Assembly: GCA_011317545.1 (NCBI GenBank)
Contig: WUJK01000001.1
Location: 2,709,001-2,773,000 of the forward strand
Source of the DNA: Coniella vitis
Taxonomy: Eukaryota; Ascomycota; Sordariomycetes; Diaporthales; Schizoparmaceae
DNA: 64,000 nt
Direction of reading: 5' to 3'
In this document: positions 47,150-59,320 of the stretch, in pieces
Layout of the letters: the number at the start of each line of letters is the position of its first letter
Position numbering within the stretch: the first letter of the stretch is position 1
The notes under the pieces: generated by a model
What the model saw: the letters and a program-made list of their open reading frames with translations, nothing else
The model's database searches: none
What the model was told of the DNA's origin: nothing
Made by a program: the position numbers and the translations under genes

Positions 47150-50023
47150 CTAATCTTCCTGGTGGTCTCTTGTGACAGGCTGTGCTCCAATCAGCCATCC
47201 AACACCCGCGGTCAATCCACCAACAGCTGCATCTCGAAGCTGGTCTCGTTTCCTAGCCCGTTGTTGTTGCTCGCCGCCACCGTGTTCAGCCTCACTATTC
47301 GACTTGCTCTGTGCCGTGAGGTTGAAATTCGACAGCGCCGTAAAGTTCTTTTGCGCGGACAACATGCTGGCCCGTGATAAGTCAAACAAGGACATTGGCG
47401 CTTCCTCTGCAGTGTGATGCCTTGATGTTCCCTTCCGGCCTCCGGAATCGCGCTGGGGAGTTGGGCTCTTGAAAGTACCGGGCATCACCTGCCTGTCAGC
47501 GGCCTCATCCCAAGCGTTCTCTTGCTCGGCTTCGGCTTTGATGGCTGCATCAAGGGCTTCTTCCGTGCGCCGGTAGCTCTTGAGGATCTCTGGTAAAGTG
47601 TTGGCGGGTGCAATTCGAAGAGCCGTTGCAAGACATTCGATGCGTTGTTCTAGGTGCCGGATGTCTGGGTTGCCGCTTGCAGTTCCAAGGTGGGTGGGTC
47701 GTATCGTGCGTGCGGTACGTTGATACATGCCTGCCTGCAAGGCTGCCCTCCATGACCAATCATCTGGAGCTGACGCATCGGCACGTAAAGAGCCAGCACT
47801 GGCTTTCCTGGGAGATGCTCGAGGGGGCCCGCTAAGTGCAGCCAAGCGATTTACCACGTAAGTGTATGCCGTTTCGAAGTCGTCTTCGGTCAGGGCGGCG
47901 TCGATACACATGGCCGTGATGCGCTTCTCGGCATTCAGCATTTGCTCTGGTTCCATCTCCGCAGTCAACGCCGGGTGACCGGACTTGTCCTTGACAGTGA
48001 GGCTTGCGGCGACCATGTTTCGGCCCACATCAACAAGGTCTTGGATTTGTGTATAGCTCTTGGGGTTTTGTTCAAGAACTTTCTGGATAATGGACAAAGG
48101 ATCTTGGCGGGCGCGAAGGATGACTGGTGTAAAGGGTTCGCCCTTCTTTAGAACAAGTTTGTAGTCGCTCAAGCCATGTGTTGCTTTCAATAAGGCCTCG
48201 ATTCGCTGGGTTGCAACCATTGACCGTTCTATCGTTCTTGGGAAGGCGTATATTCTATATGCCGGTAAGCGCTTCGACTCAACGACTTAGCCCGAGGACA
48301 AATGACTTACATGTCATTACATTTCTTCACACCACCTCGTGTGCGGTTGGGATTTGAGGCATTGTCATATGCAGCCATGGCAGATGCGTAGATTGTGCTT
48401 CTGAGAATCTCTTTCGATAGCGGTGGCTCCTCTGTGTCCTCGTACAAGGATTTGGCCAGCGAATAACCTGCGATGGTCAGCCTTTAACGTTCCTCGGTAC
48501 ATTGATGGTGACTCACGTGTATGTGCCAGCAAAGCCTTCAAGATCTCAACTTCCACAAAATCCTTCTTTAAACGTCCAAAGATGGCACAGTATTCTTCGT
48601 CCGCATTACGGCCGGCTTCTTCTTCTTCTGCGCCCCAGTCTCGAAGCCACAGCAGCTCATTCCTCGTCTTGATCCAAAATTTGTCGTCTGTATTTGACCC
48701 CCGTTCGTTGATTATATGTATCAACCTGGAGAACTCGGCCTTCTGCTCCCGCTCGTCCTGCAACATTGCCAATTCACCAGCTTTTCGTACAGTCATGGGT
48801 AGTCCAGCTCTGGTGGAAATGTAGGCGCTGACCACGAGTGCAGATAGCAGGGTGGTAGCGAGTTTCGTTGGCTTTGTGAGGACATTATCCTCTTCAAGCA
48901 TATTATTCCGGAGGAAGGTGACGTGTTTTGCAAACATGATGTTCGTGCTGCCCAGATCAGGCACAGGTGACAGGTTTGAAGCGGCAGTCTGTAATGACGG
49001 CAGTGGATCATCCAAGAGTTTGGTCACCTCCAGAGCGATGGTGTACGCGCCAGTCAATGCTTCTGTTGTTGCGTTGGGCACGAGATATGCGCATGCAAGA
49101 GCGGCCCGGGCATATCGGTGTTCAAGATACGATTGTTTCTCTTCATCCATCCACATCTGGCCAAGTCCACCCAAATCGGCGTCTTCTGGCCCATGCCAGT
49201 GGTCGATTGCCTCAACTGCAATTTTCCAGGACGTGCTCGCCTGTTTTGTTAACCACACGAGCACCTGTTCCCAGCCTGGACAAATCAGCCCCGCTTCATT
49301 GTCCTCGTCTTCTCCTTGGTCATTGTTCGATTTAGTAGTCGTCCATCTCTTTTCATTGTGTATCCATGGTCCAACAAGGCATCTCAGATCCCGGGCCACA
49401 TTAGAATAATCATCCTTGGATCCCGTTTGTGACAGCAGAAGGTCAATCGCTTCTATATCATTGAGTTTTTCAAATTGCGCTAGGGTTATTGGAATACTGT
49501 CTTGAGGATAGAACTCATGATTTCTTCGCAGCAGTGGAAGTAACACGGAAATTGCCCAGGTCTGAAGATATGGCGATTGTTCAAAAAAAGGAGCCACGAG
49601 GTCGGGGAGCTGCGTCAATAGTCCAGCCTCTTCGTCTACCTGATATGCGCGCCGCAAGAGAAACAAGGTCAGAAGATCATTCTCAGCTTCTGCAGGCGCG
49701 TCTGGCCACGATAGCTTGAGAAGATGCAGCTTCCGAGCCTTCTTGACAGCTTCTTCTTCTGATAGATCTTGCACAACAGATATGTCAACGTCCCAGTGTT
49801 CCGGAGCCGCATATTCTCCCCTGTCAATCTCCCCGATGAGCGACACGTATTCCTCGGATTTCAGCGTTTCTGGTAAGTACGTGAGGAGGATGCGCAGGAG
49901 GAGTTCCTTGCGCAAGACGGCGCCATGATTCGCAGCGAGGAAGGACAGGCTGTCGAGGTCTGCTTTGGCGGCGAGATGGACGGCCAGGAGGACGAGTTTG
50001 GGTGCTGAGAGATCAAGACTCAT
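47150..50023 (-). CDS. SEC39: Sec39, Dsl1 vesicle-tethering complex subunit
   Basis: Three exons on the minus strand, 50023-48517, 48467-48311 and 48254-47150, give 922 aa. Each join keeps the frame: HTR|YSLAKSLYEDTEEPP and GVKKCNDI|IYAFPRTIERS. The start MSLDLSAPKLVLLAVHLAAKADLDSL and repeated helical-repeat pattern match the Sec39 domain of fungal proteins and metazoan NAG. The protein is a curved helical scaffold in the Dsl1 complex on the ER, which tethers COPI vesicles returning from the Golgi. The C-terminal third is variable and charged (QRDSGGRKGTSRHH). Gene runs in the same direction as XRN1, 1.2 kb away. Confidence 0.9.
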
Positions 50024-50452
50024 GGTGGATCGCTATCGCAACGCATGTTCCTCCGCCGCTGGGGAAGTTCGTTCGAAAATGTTATTTGGACCAGAGGTTC
50101 AAGTTGGTCGCGGTTGAAGTTGAGGTCAGCGGCTGTCACTACCTAGGTATCTAGGTATGTACCAACTGAAATCGTTACCTAAGCTGTCACATTCGCAAAG
50201 TCTCAAGGGCTGTTCTTTGTACTATGTACTACCCAGGTAGCTATGTACTCCGCGTACCTGAGCTCAGCTGCCGGGCCCGGCACCGACCACGTTTTGCGGG
50301 TCTGCACTTTGCACGGCGCGTCATTATCCCGGACCGACAGCAGCAGCGGTCCACTTGATTCGACCTCACGTCAACTTTCGCCCATACAACCAATTGGCTT
50401 TGCCGGCGACGCCTCCCCTCCAACCCCAAAGTGCTGCCATAACCCTCGAACC
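50024..50452. promoter_or_regulatory. divergent SEC39/complex-I promoter with stacked palindromes
   Basis: Within 430 bp are ACCTAGGTATCTAGGTATGTACC (about 50141-50163, overlapping CCTAGG repeats) and TTGTACTATGTACTACCCAGGTAG and GCTATGTACTCCGCGTACC (about 50218-50257). These belong to the recurring GTAC/CCTAGG motif family seen elsewhere in the window. Confidence 0.4.
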
Positions 50453-50901
50453 ATGGCTTCTGGATACGGTCTGAAAGGAGGTGAGTGCGAGCTTGGGCGG
50501 CCAATTGGCCCTATTTCGTGGCATGGATGCTGATAGTTGCCATCAGGCCCCGGCCGCTGCTTTCCTTACTGGCAGGAGGTACTTGCCTGCTACGTTGTGA
50601 ACACGAACTCCGAGGACGATTCTGGCAAAAAGAAGTGTGTGCCGGTGTTGGAGGATTACTACGAGTGCATGCACCACAAGAAGGAGGTGCGTGGAACCTT
50701 TGAAGCCTGGCTGGGTCAAAGGGCGATGCTAACTTATTCGGGGATGATTAGGCTGCCAGAACACTAGCACTACAAGCAGCATACCGGCAAGCTGAGCTCA
50801 AGGGAGGACGAGAAGATCCGCCAACAGCTGGACAAGTACGGAATCTGGGTCTATTAGGGAAGGAGGAAGATACCAAGAAAGTGTTGGCGTCAAGCTCATA
50901 G
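50453..50901 (+). CDS. NDUFS5: complex I NDUFS5-type subunit (twin CX9C)
   Basis: Three exons, 50453-50480, 50547-50686 and 50752-50901, encode 105 aa. The first exon codes only MASGYGLKGG. Residues C-FPYWQEVLA-C and C-VPVLEDYYE-C each have nine residues between cysteines, the twin CX9C signature of small intermembrane-space proteins. The phrase RCFPYWQEVLACYVVNT and YYECMHHKKEAARTL identify the NDUFS5 (15 kDa/NIPM) subunit of mitochondrial NADH:ubiquinone oxidoreductase. It has no cleavable presequence, as usual for this import route (Mia40/Erv1 oxidative folding). The last two introns are 66 and 65 bp. Introns are phase 1 and phase 0. Confidence 0.92.
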
Positions 50902-51396
50902 AAAGGGGTGACACAAGGACTCATTCAGCCTTGCAGCAAGGCTTCTGGGATTCTATGCGGGGCGCAACAAAGGAATTACAACAATCTTCAATGTCCAGCA
51001 GGTCCTATTTACAGTGATGAATGTGGTTAAGTGCTAACTTGCAGTGGCTCCAGTCGTCGCAGGCTAACAGCCGAGTCGTCAATTGGATGATAACTCCAGT
51101 CAGACATCGCAAGTCTGGGAGTTGTCCGTCGCCAGACATGAAGAACAAAAACCTAGCAGCTTTCTGTCTGACATTCCCCTTATCTTCATACAAAACCGTC
51201 CAGGCGCGGTGTACCGTTTGTTGCCCACTCTATGGCTATCGCACCTTCCGCGAAGCACCCGAAACAGCAGCTGCCAGGCCTGTAGTATTTGGGTGGCACT
51301 TGCATACTTGTTTCTTCTTATCTTTTCTTCCAATTGCCGACCGCGAGTTGACCTTTTACTGCGACTACTACAAGCGCCTTTGGCCAACGAGTCACG
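50902..51396. other. intergenic, DUF7918 gene promoter
   Basis: About 495 bp between the complex I subunit and the DUF7918 gene. Open frames continue through it, but no conserved sequence or splice chain supports them. Confidence 0.45.
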
Positions 51397-53332
51397 ATGC
51401 CCGTCTTCGAAGGCATCGAGGTCTCGATCGTGACGCGGTCAGAAATCGGGCAGCTACCCGAATATCCATATCCTGACAGCTCGGCCGACAAGCTGCGCAA
51501 TGGCCGCCTGGCACCGCTCAAGGACGGAATGCAAGATGGTGTCGAATGCGATGAAGCTGATCCTTTCGCTGCCGAGTCGATGGTCTCGGTATATGTGCCA
51601 TCTCTTCCTGGTATGCGTGCACTTTGCCGATTGCCGCTAGCATGACACCAGCTTACTGACTCAATCCTAGGTGCACAATTCATTATCAAATACGCTGTCC
51701 ATCAGGCGCCCTCTGCGACTTGCCACCTCTTCTTTAAACTGTACATGAACGGAAGACACATTACATCTTGGGGTATCAATCCCAATGTCAAGAGCCATGG
51801 TTGCACTGAAAAGGCCCTGTATGAACCCAGCGACCGATGGAGCCACGAGGAGAATGGCGTCGTTTTCAAGCGACAGGGCATCGAGGCACGGTACTTTTAT
51901 TTTACCAACAACCAGCAGGATCTTTCCGCCGCCGCCGATGGAGGGCTAATCGAGGTTCGAGTCTTCCGGGCTAAAGGCCGAAGGCGGAGAGCAGCCAAGC
52001 TGGACCAGTACCGACACCAGGACGAGTATGGCATCTCGTGAGTTTCTGTGTCTCTCTGCAATGAACTTCTAGTTTCTTATACGCCATCATCACAGTGCGC
52101 CTAGCGGTGGCTTGCTTGACAACCCCCAGGATGTAACGTATTTTGACTTTCATCTGTTGGACCCCAAGGACGCGCCGTTTGCACGCTTCAGGTTTCATTA
52201 CCGTTCTTGGACGAACCTCAACCTACTAAACCTGATAACCGTCGAAGACATGAGCATCCTTGAAGCAACTATCACAAGTAGTGGCCCTGTCGCCTCTGGC
52301 CCATTGCTGAACAAGAGTATGTCTCCAGTCAAAGAAAACAAGCTCTGCAACAAGCCCGTGTATCCAGACGAGCTGGTGTTTGATGACAGCTCCTCAAGTG
52401 GTGGCCACGACGGACCATCTGACCCTGAAGCGAGGCCTGGAAGCAGAAGTCGTTATGGCTTGCGTTCCCCTGTTCAGTTTACCTCATACTCCTCTTCTAG
52501 TTGTAACCTTCCACAACCGAGCAAGAGTCTTCGTGACGCAGTTTCGTGGGGCATTCCTGGATCCTACCGCGAGAGAACCCTTCCTGATCGGCCAATTCCA
52601 GAGCTTCCCGATACTTGTCCAGATGAATCTTGGCTTCCGCATTCTCGAAACTGCTCTACAGGATCCGCTGCCCCATCTGTGGCAACTTCCCTGCTGAGTT
52701 ATATCGAGAATGAAGCTTTGATGAATGAGACAGTCGAGTATGGGCAGGCACAAGAGGTTTCTATACGCAAGGAGTACCCAGGGGTTCCTCTCTGTGATTC
52801 CAGAGATTCATTGACTGGTAAATCCACCATCAAAGTCATAGATGAGCTTTCTGATGACAGCAGAGAGTCTGGTTCGCCTGGGATTGGCACAGAAGTCACG
52901 GGTCTGCATCGTCAACCTCCTCGCAGCCCTGAAAACGATTCAGCAATCATTTCAGGACAACACGTTGCGTCTCCAAGACAAGATGCCTTGTCTTTGCATG
53001 GACAGCGCGGTCGCGCTACAGAGTGTCCTAGCTCGGGCAAGACGCAGGTCACTAGAAGCAAAGAGGACCTAGGTGTCAGCATCTACGCTGAGTTCGCACA
53101 CCTCCGACAGCCTCAATGCGATGCGCTCAAGCGGACACCTTCACCTATGACCTCTCCACGAGGCGTTTTGAGTCCACGACTGGGCCGACTCTGGAGATCT
53201 CTTCGTAGGAGCAAGAGCCGATCGCCGTTGCGCGCTCTTCGCCTGGCACCTAATGCCAAGGTTCCCAAGAACAATTCGACCCCGCAGTTTGTGTGTCCCG
53301 AAGTCAAAGAGCGACATGGAAATTGGATCTAG
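51397..53332 (+). CDS. DUF7918 protein with long disordered C-terminus
   Basis: Three exons, 51397-51610, 51671-52037 and 52096-53332, give 605 aa. The first 230 residues form the fungal DUF7918 domain: FEGIEVSIVTRSE, YVPSLPGAQFIIKYAV, FFKLYMNGRHITSWGINP, GIEARYFYFTNN and GLIEVRVFRAKGRRRR. The remainder is Ser/Pro/Arg-rich and largely disordered, with a basic segment near the end (SPRLGRLWRSLRRSKSRSPLR). DUF7918 proteins are common in filamentous ascomycetes and expand in many species; function unknown. No signal peptide. Expression or location cannot be read from sequence; a nuclear role is possible because of the basic clusters but is inference. Confidence 0.83.
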
Positions 53333-53621
53333 TGTGGTTCCAGAGACATGTCGCGTCTGGAAGATGAGCCTAGTTGTCCGCGCTCCGTTAAAATTGGTCA
53401 ACTATTTCAGCGCTCAATGCCGCTCTCGCTCGCTCACTTTGATGATAGGTCCTCAATGAGGAGGAAGAGACTTAAGCATGTCGAAAAACACGAGAAGCAA
53501 GCTCATGTGTACTAATCGGAGGGTCTGAGGAGCTTGAGGATTCATAGAACCGTCTTGTAATATTCAGCTTTTTGTACAGTACACTTCAAGTACACCATTG
53601 TAGCAAGAAATGAACCATACG
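53333..53621. other. intergenic, convergent 3' ends
   Basis: About 290 bp between the DUF7918 gene and the minus-strand reductase; nothing recognised. Confidence 0.5.
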
Positions 53622-55651
53622 TCACCACCATTTTTCAGAAAGTACCCTATGGCGTTCCAAGCCCAGTCCCGTGGGGGAGGTCAATTGTTCGACAAACTCA
53701 TCCGTCATGGTTGGCACACCGCAGATGTAGACGGCACAGAACCGCTTGTCTTGACCAATCGCCTCGCTTATGTCGTTAATGGTGATGCGACGGGGTGTGA
53801 ATGACAAGCTTGTGCCTTGTATTCTCTCACCACCGCCACTTCGAGCAGGGTCGCTGGTGCTATTCTGTAGTGGGTTGGTGCCTGAGGTGAGGAATAACTT
53901 GCAGTTACCCTTGAGCCTGGGTGTCACTTTTGCGTCCTCGGCCTTTCCAGCAGTATCAGGTAGTGTCGGCGACAATACGCCAAACATATCCGCAAGGCGC
54001 TCAACAAACAGCATCTTGTTTGCAACGCGATAGCCCTCACCTGGATCGCGCATGGAGTAGAGGACTTCGACGGTCAGGCCTCGAGGTGAGGAACCGGAAG
54101 TGTTGAAGATGTGGGAGGCGATGCTGATGAGCGGATTGATGCCGACGCCTCCTGCAACGAGGACGATCCTTCGGAGGGTCTGAGTGTTTGGGAGGGGAGG
54201 GGGAGCATGTATGATCAGCGAGGATAATTCTACGGAACCACATGGGACGTGGGTGGATGCAAGTGACAGGCGTTTTTTTTTTTTCTGTCCTTGTTTTGTT
54301 TTTGTTGCTGAGTACTATCAAAAGGAAAGGAAAAAACTCACCGTTGGCACTAACCCCGGGGGAGGCCAAACAAACCCGCCTCCGACACGAACCGATATCT
54401 CTGCATCGAGAATTTTGTCGATGGACTGCCACAGCCAGGCAGCGACCTTGTTTTCGGGCGCTTTGCGGATGGCAAGCTCCAGGTAGGGTAGCTTCTCCTT
54501 AGCATCATCATCATTGTTGTAGTCGCTGTCCGTCGTACTTCCTTCAGTACCTTCCTTGGGCGCAGGAGTTGTCGTAGCACTTGATGTTGTTGCAAAAGGA
54601 GAAGGAGAGTGAGAAGGCCTGAGACGCTTCGCCTGAGGTTGCGACTGCGACTGCGACTGCGACTGCGACTGCGACTGTAATTGCGTTTGCGGTTGAGATG
54701 ATGTCCTGTACGCGGCTTTGGATGGCGGAGAGGTTATGGTGAAGCCGCCCGGCTTATCGGGGATGCCTGGCACGAATACATCGAGCCATTGGCCGGGGAG
54801 GAACTAGGTAGGTTGAACAAGGCATATATATCAGTACCCATGCTCATCATCCAACGGTCGAAAGTGACTAGATCAGTGCTTGAACCATGGCGCCAGGTGT
54901 TTGCTCATCTGCATGATACCTTTTGTTCTTTGGCTTTGGTCCCTGAGAATCTTGGAAATTGGCAGGGTAGCACGTTCAGAAAACAGGCCGAGAATGGCTT
55001 GAATAGAATGACAAGAGACGAGGAGGGGCTTTATCTTGAAATGCAAGCTGGCACCTGTTGTCGTACACACTCACTCACTCACCCTTACCGTTCCAGTACT
55101 CTTCAGAATGCCCAGTCGAATAATGCGCGTAGTCGGATTGATCTCGTCGACGCGTGCAAGGATGGTCTTGTGCAGCGCCTGCATTATATTCCCGCGTTAT
55201 CAGCATGAAAATGTCGTTGGCCAAGAGAACTACTTTTATATTTCCCTTTTGGTGTTATATGTTTTCCTCCTCCCCCTGTGTCACCACTATCCCAAGCAGT
55301 TGAATACTATGAGCAACGTACCGCATTCCTCGGCTCCATGGCCGTCCTCTCGGCGTGGTCCAACTTTATACTGGCCATTCTCCGGATGTGGGTGGTTCTA
55401 GCTATGCCGAGTCGCCGCGGGTGGTGTACTGAGACCGGAGGCAAAAAGAATGGCAGTGTCAGTGGGGCCTCGGTATCACTCGGTATATTGCCACGGCTCC
55501 TGCTACTGCTTGATGTGCACTTCGAGGAGTCGAGCTTGCTGTTGCTGCTGATGCTGACGCTGTTGCTGATGCCGATACTGATGCTGCTGCGCAGTGCCAG
55601 CCGGCTTGAGAAATGGACTAGGGCGTGGGTGTTGACGCGCAATGCGTGCAT
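53622..55651 (-). CDS. mitochondrial OXNAD1-like NAD(P)H/FAD oxidoreductase
   Basis: Four exons, 55651-55322, 55178-55089, 54803-54342 and 54179-53622, give 479 aa. An N-terminal basic, Ser-rich presequence (MHALRVNTHALVHFSSRLALRSS) suggests mitochondria. After HAERTAMEPRNA and LHKTILARVDEINPTTRIIRLG comes FLPGQWLDVFVPGIPDKPGGFTITSPP, the FAD-binding beta-barrel of the ferredoxin-reductase superfamily. The NAD-binding half begins RRIVLVAGGVGINPLISIASHIF and ends near FCAVYICGVPTMTDEFVEQL. A Gln/Ser repeat (GCGACT units, 54641-54676) and Asp-rich insert lie between the two halves. The second intron (54804-55088, 285 nt) is unusually long; a small extra exon inside it is possible. Substrate and partner unknown. 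The human homologue is OXNAD1. Confidence 0.8.
54641..54676. repeat. GCGACT hexanucleotide repeat coding Gln-Ser
   Basis: Six tandem units, read on the minus strand as CAGTCG codons, give an alternating Gln-Ser run in the OXNAD1-like protein. Confidence 0.9.
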
Positions 55652-56549
55652 ACCTTGGAGCCGTATGTATAAAAAAACGATTAATTTGAGGTATCTTGGT
55701 GGTCAGTCAGTATCGTGGCTATTGGTGCGTTGTTGTGCGTTTTGTAGCAGTCAAAATGCTAACAATCAAGTATGCTTCGGCTAAGGAAAAGTGGAGAGCC
55801 TGGAAGAGGAAGTAGCATGCCAGACAGACTTCCCCTGTATTAACCATTTCGGCCCTATACATACATAGCACAACACCATATTCAGTGAGCAGCGCCAAAG
55901 TTGTGTGTTTCGTTCAATTACCGAGTATAGTTTATGCTCAACTTGACTGATATGTCCGCTATCTTGCCAAGTCTGCATATACCTAGTATGAGGAGCACTA
56001 TCCCAACAACACCTCAGTAATCCATCCGCCTTGATCCCCAACTTGTTTGGGGATACCCACACGACAGTTATCACACCTTCTCTTCAGAGAAATTTGCATC
56101 ACCACAAGTCTCTTGAGAAATCATTACACATATATACTCTTGTTACACATCCAGCAACCGGCCCAGAACTGGCAGAACTACTCAATGTGCTATTTCATAA
56201 CTATGCTCGCCCAAAATTATGCTTCGGTGCAGATGGCCGCCAGTCTTGTCAAACTCTTTTCCATCCAGGGTAGGCTGTCCTACTCTTCGGAATCCACTCA
56301 TATTACTCATATTGTTACCATTTGGCCACCAGCTTTCCCATCTTTATCCTAAAAGCAACAGCTTCTCCCTCTGTCACTCCCTCTCTGCGTCCGTCCCCAT
56401 CCGTAGCTCGAAAGTCGCTCTGGTATGCATACACAGAGTGTGCCACATTCCACAGGCTATCATCGGAAGATATACAAGTAAACCATACAAAACAAGCTAG
56501 GCATCAAAGCAAATCTCATGTCTCGTTGATTCATAGCTGTCAACGTCGC
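55652..56549. other. intergenic
   Basis: About 900 bp between the reductase start (55651) and the glycogenin stop (56550); both on the minus strand. Contains a weak ATACATAGC motif near 55863. No gene supported. Confidence 0.5.
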
Positions 56550-59320
56550 TCACGTCTCCAGCACGTCCTTTTCCTCCTCCGACGGCGGCAACGTTGTCGA
56601 ATGCCCCGGGTATACCTCGCCCTTCTCCCACATCGCACCAGGACCATGATAGGATGGTTCTACAGGCGCCTGTTCCAACAGTTCGGTGTTTTGGCTCTCG
56701 TCCAGAATGCCCCGAGTTCCTACTCCAAGCGGCTTTACCGGTTTGGGGCTATGCACAGGTGCCGTTGGCGGCACATACGTTGGAGAAATGATCGCTTCCG
56801 AGCCAAAGGGAAGCGGCCTCTTGGGGATATCATGCCCCTCAATGCCCGTAGTCTTCCCAGCCTCGTCTTCTCCATCAGCTCCAGTGTTCCCTAATTTCTG
56901 TAGCAGCATCTCCGACTGCTGCTTGGCCAAGAGTTGCAGTCGTGCCACGGGATCCTTATGAAAGCGATACACATTAGTCAGGTCACAAAGGCAATCCCTC
57001 GGCCTGTAGATTCGCCCATGCTCACATACCCAGTCAGACTGCGTCGGCACGCCAGGAGCCGCCGGCAGCTGCTCGCCGTCCTCGTCTTCGTCCGCACCTG
57101 GAGCTCCAACGCCCCAGAATTTAGGGCGGCGGACAGGTGCGGGGGTGACGGGAAGACTGGGACGCTCGACAGCAGTGGGGAAGTCGGTTAGCTTGGAGCC
57201 CCGCCTTCGCCATTCTGCGCCGGCGGATGTGTCTTTTTGACTGCGGCCACCCTCACTCTCGCCCAACACAGAACCGGGCGATTTCTGACCTAGGCTGGCT
57301 TGACTCCTGTGCTTGCGGTACAATGGCATCTTATCCACGTACTTTTCAATACGTGGATCGTCATCCCACGCATTGACGCGAGTAAAGGAGGCCCAAGGAT
57401 CGGAAGGAACGGTTTGGCTGGGTGGGGTGGATGGTGTCCCTTGATCATCATTGCCTGCCGCTTCGGATGTATCTACACTTAAAGTCTCAGCCAAAGCCGC
57501 GCTGGAGTCTTGCGCATTGGTCCGCTCACCGGTCGCCGGTACTGTCGAACCCTCGGTCACGAATGGTACAGGTTCAGACGGGGTAGGCTCATCAGCAAAT
57601 ATTCTTGTAGGCTTGTTTGGCTGGGACTCCCATGGAAAGATTGGCCGAGGTTTCTCAGAGGTGACCGGTTTCTCCTTTGGAACCTCATACCACATGTTCC
57701 TGGGAGGGCTCGGGTACCGCTTAGGAGGGATCCATGGAGCAGGGTCAGAAGACATGGCATAATGCGTTTGCGGAAAGTTCATGGCCTCGGGCTTGGAATC
57801 GGCAGGTGGAGGTTGTCTAAGGCTTGTCAGTTCTTTCGATCTCCTCTTCATGGCTCGATAACATCATCACTCACCGTTGAGCATCCCAGGTGTGTTCCAG
57901 TGGCGGTTGCATGGGCTTGTGCTCCTCCTCTCGTCTTTGTGCAGGCGCAGCGTGGAATGAGCCTCCTGATTCCTGCTCTGGGCCAGTCTCAGTTTTGGGG
58001 CCCTCCACAACAAGGGTGAAATGGGGATGGTCAGGTCGACCATCGTGGGCATTTAAAGGCGCATGATATGCGCTTTCTGTAAAATTACCTTGGTGGTGTG
58101 ATGGTGGTTCGCCAACTGGCACAACGTAGGTCATCGTGGGTGGCTGGAATTCTCCCTTGACAAAGTACTGGACGATTTCTGGCACTTTGTGGACTTCTTC
58201 CTCGTGCGATTCGTGAACTGGAGTAGAAGGAGACTTTGGTCAGGTGTCAGTAGTTGAACAAATGCTTCATGCACATCATCTCTATGGTCGATTGGAATTC
58301 TTACAGGTTGCCTATAGTGGCGGTCGTAGACAGCCCACCATCTACCAACCATCTCACCGTACGGACCATCACCAGCCGCGGATGCTTCCCGTCCCTGGGC
58401 CCACGGCTTCTCGCTCCCAATGAAGTGTACCAAATTTATGCTTGACTGGTAGTGCAGATATGCCGGGACGTATGAGTAGTGAGCGGACGGTGTAACGTTG
58501 TAGCTAAAGCTCAGACGATTATAGTTGTTCTTGAAGTGCATGTTCAACAGGCCCTGATCTGCACCATCAAAGGATATGCCTCTCTCAGCCATGGCTGTGA
58601 GCGCATAGTAGTCGCCCAAATTCGGCGTCAGTACCATTACTCCCGTATTGAAAATATCGGGCCAGCCGACGTCCGGGGCGGCAGAGAAATCCTGGGGCAG
58701 ATCAAAAAGCTCGTCGACAGCTCTGTACGCAACAACGTCGGCATCCAGATAAACAATCTTGCGGAACATGGTTTGCTTCCATAAATTGATCTTGGTAAAG
58801 GCTGAGTGAAGATCGGCCCGGTTCATGAGGTATAGGTTTGCTGGCTTTGCGTTGCGTATCCGTGGAACGGGCAGTACGTAGTCGAAAACTGCCTGATGAC
58901 AAAGCCTTCGTCAGTACATAGCGACAGAAAGGGCAACTTGCCAAGACGACGGGCGTCGGGAGGGAGAGCATGCCTTGAGCTGTTCTACGACTTCGGCAGA
59001 GACTGAGTCCAGCGTGACCAGAACGGCCAGCTTCTTAGTTGTGCCAGCATCACGGAGGGAGTGCGCGAGGACGAGTGCTCCTAGTAGAAGAGTCAGCGGG
59101 GTTCACTGCTGAGCGAAACATCTTTGGGGAGAGTCATCTGATTGAAAGGCCTACCAGGGAGATAATTGTCGCTCAACAGCAGCTGATTGAAATGGCTGGT
59201 CAGCACCTATGCTCATGGTGTATGAAAAGTGGCTGTTTCGAGGCGGTAACATCTGCGACAATCGCATCACGCGAGAGCACTTACCGTGACGTAGGCGTCT
59301 TCGCCGCGTTGCGCAGCCAT
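56550..59320 (-). CDS. gnn: glycogenin, self-glucosylating primer of glycogen synthesis
   Basis: Six exons, 59320-59285, 59182-59155, 59080-58974, 58892-58305, 58233-57875 and 57816-56550, give 794 aa. The GT8 catalytic part starts MAAQRGEDAYVT, LLLSDNYLPG and ALVLAHSL. The metal-binding DxD is D107-A-D109 in VYLDADVVAYR. DQGLLNMHF and NLVHFIGSEKPW complete the sugar-binding site. The long linker ends in NAWDDDPRIEKYV, the conserved glycogen-synthase-contact motif of fungal glycogenins. The third intron (58973-58893) starts GCATGC after CTCAAG; no GT lies at that boundary, so it is a GC-AG intron. The next intron uses a CAAAG acceptor, chosen because it alone keeps the frame into VHESHEEEV. 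First and second exons are very small (36 and 28 nt). Cytosolic. Confidence 0.9.
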
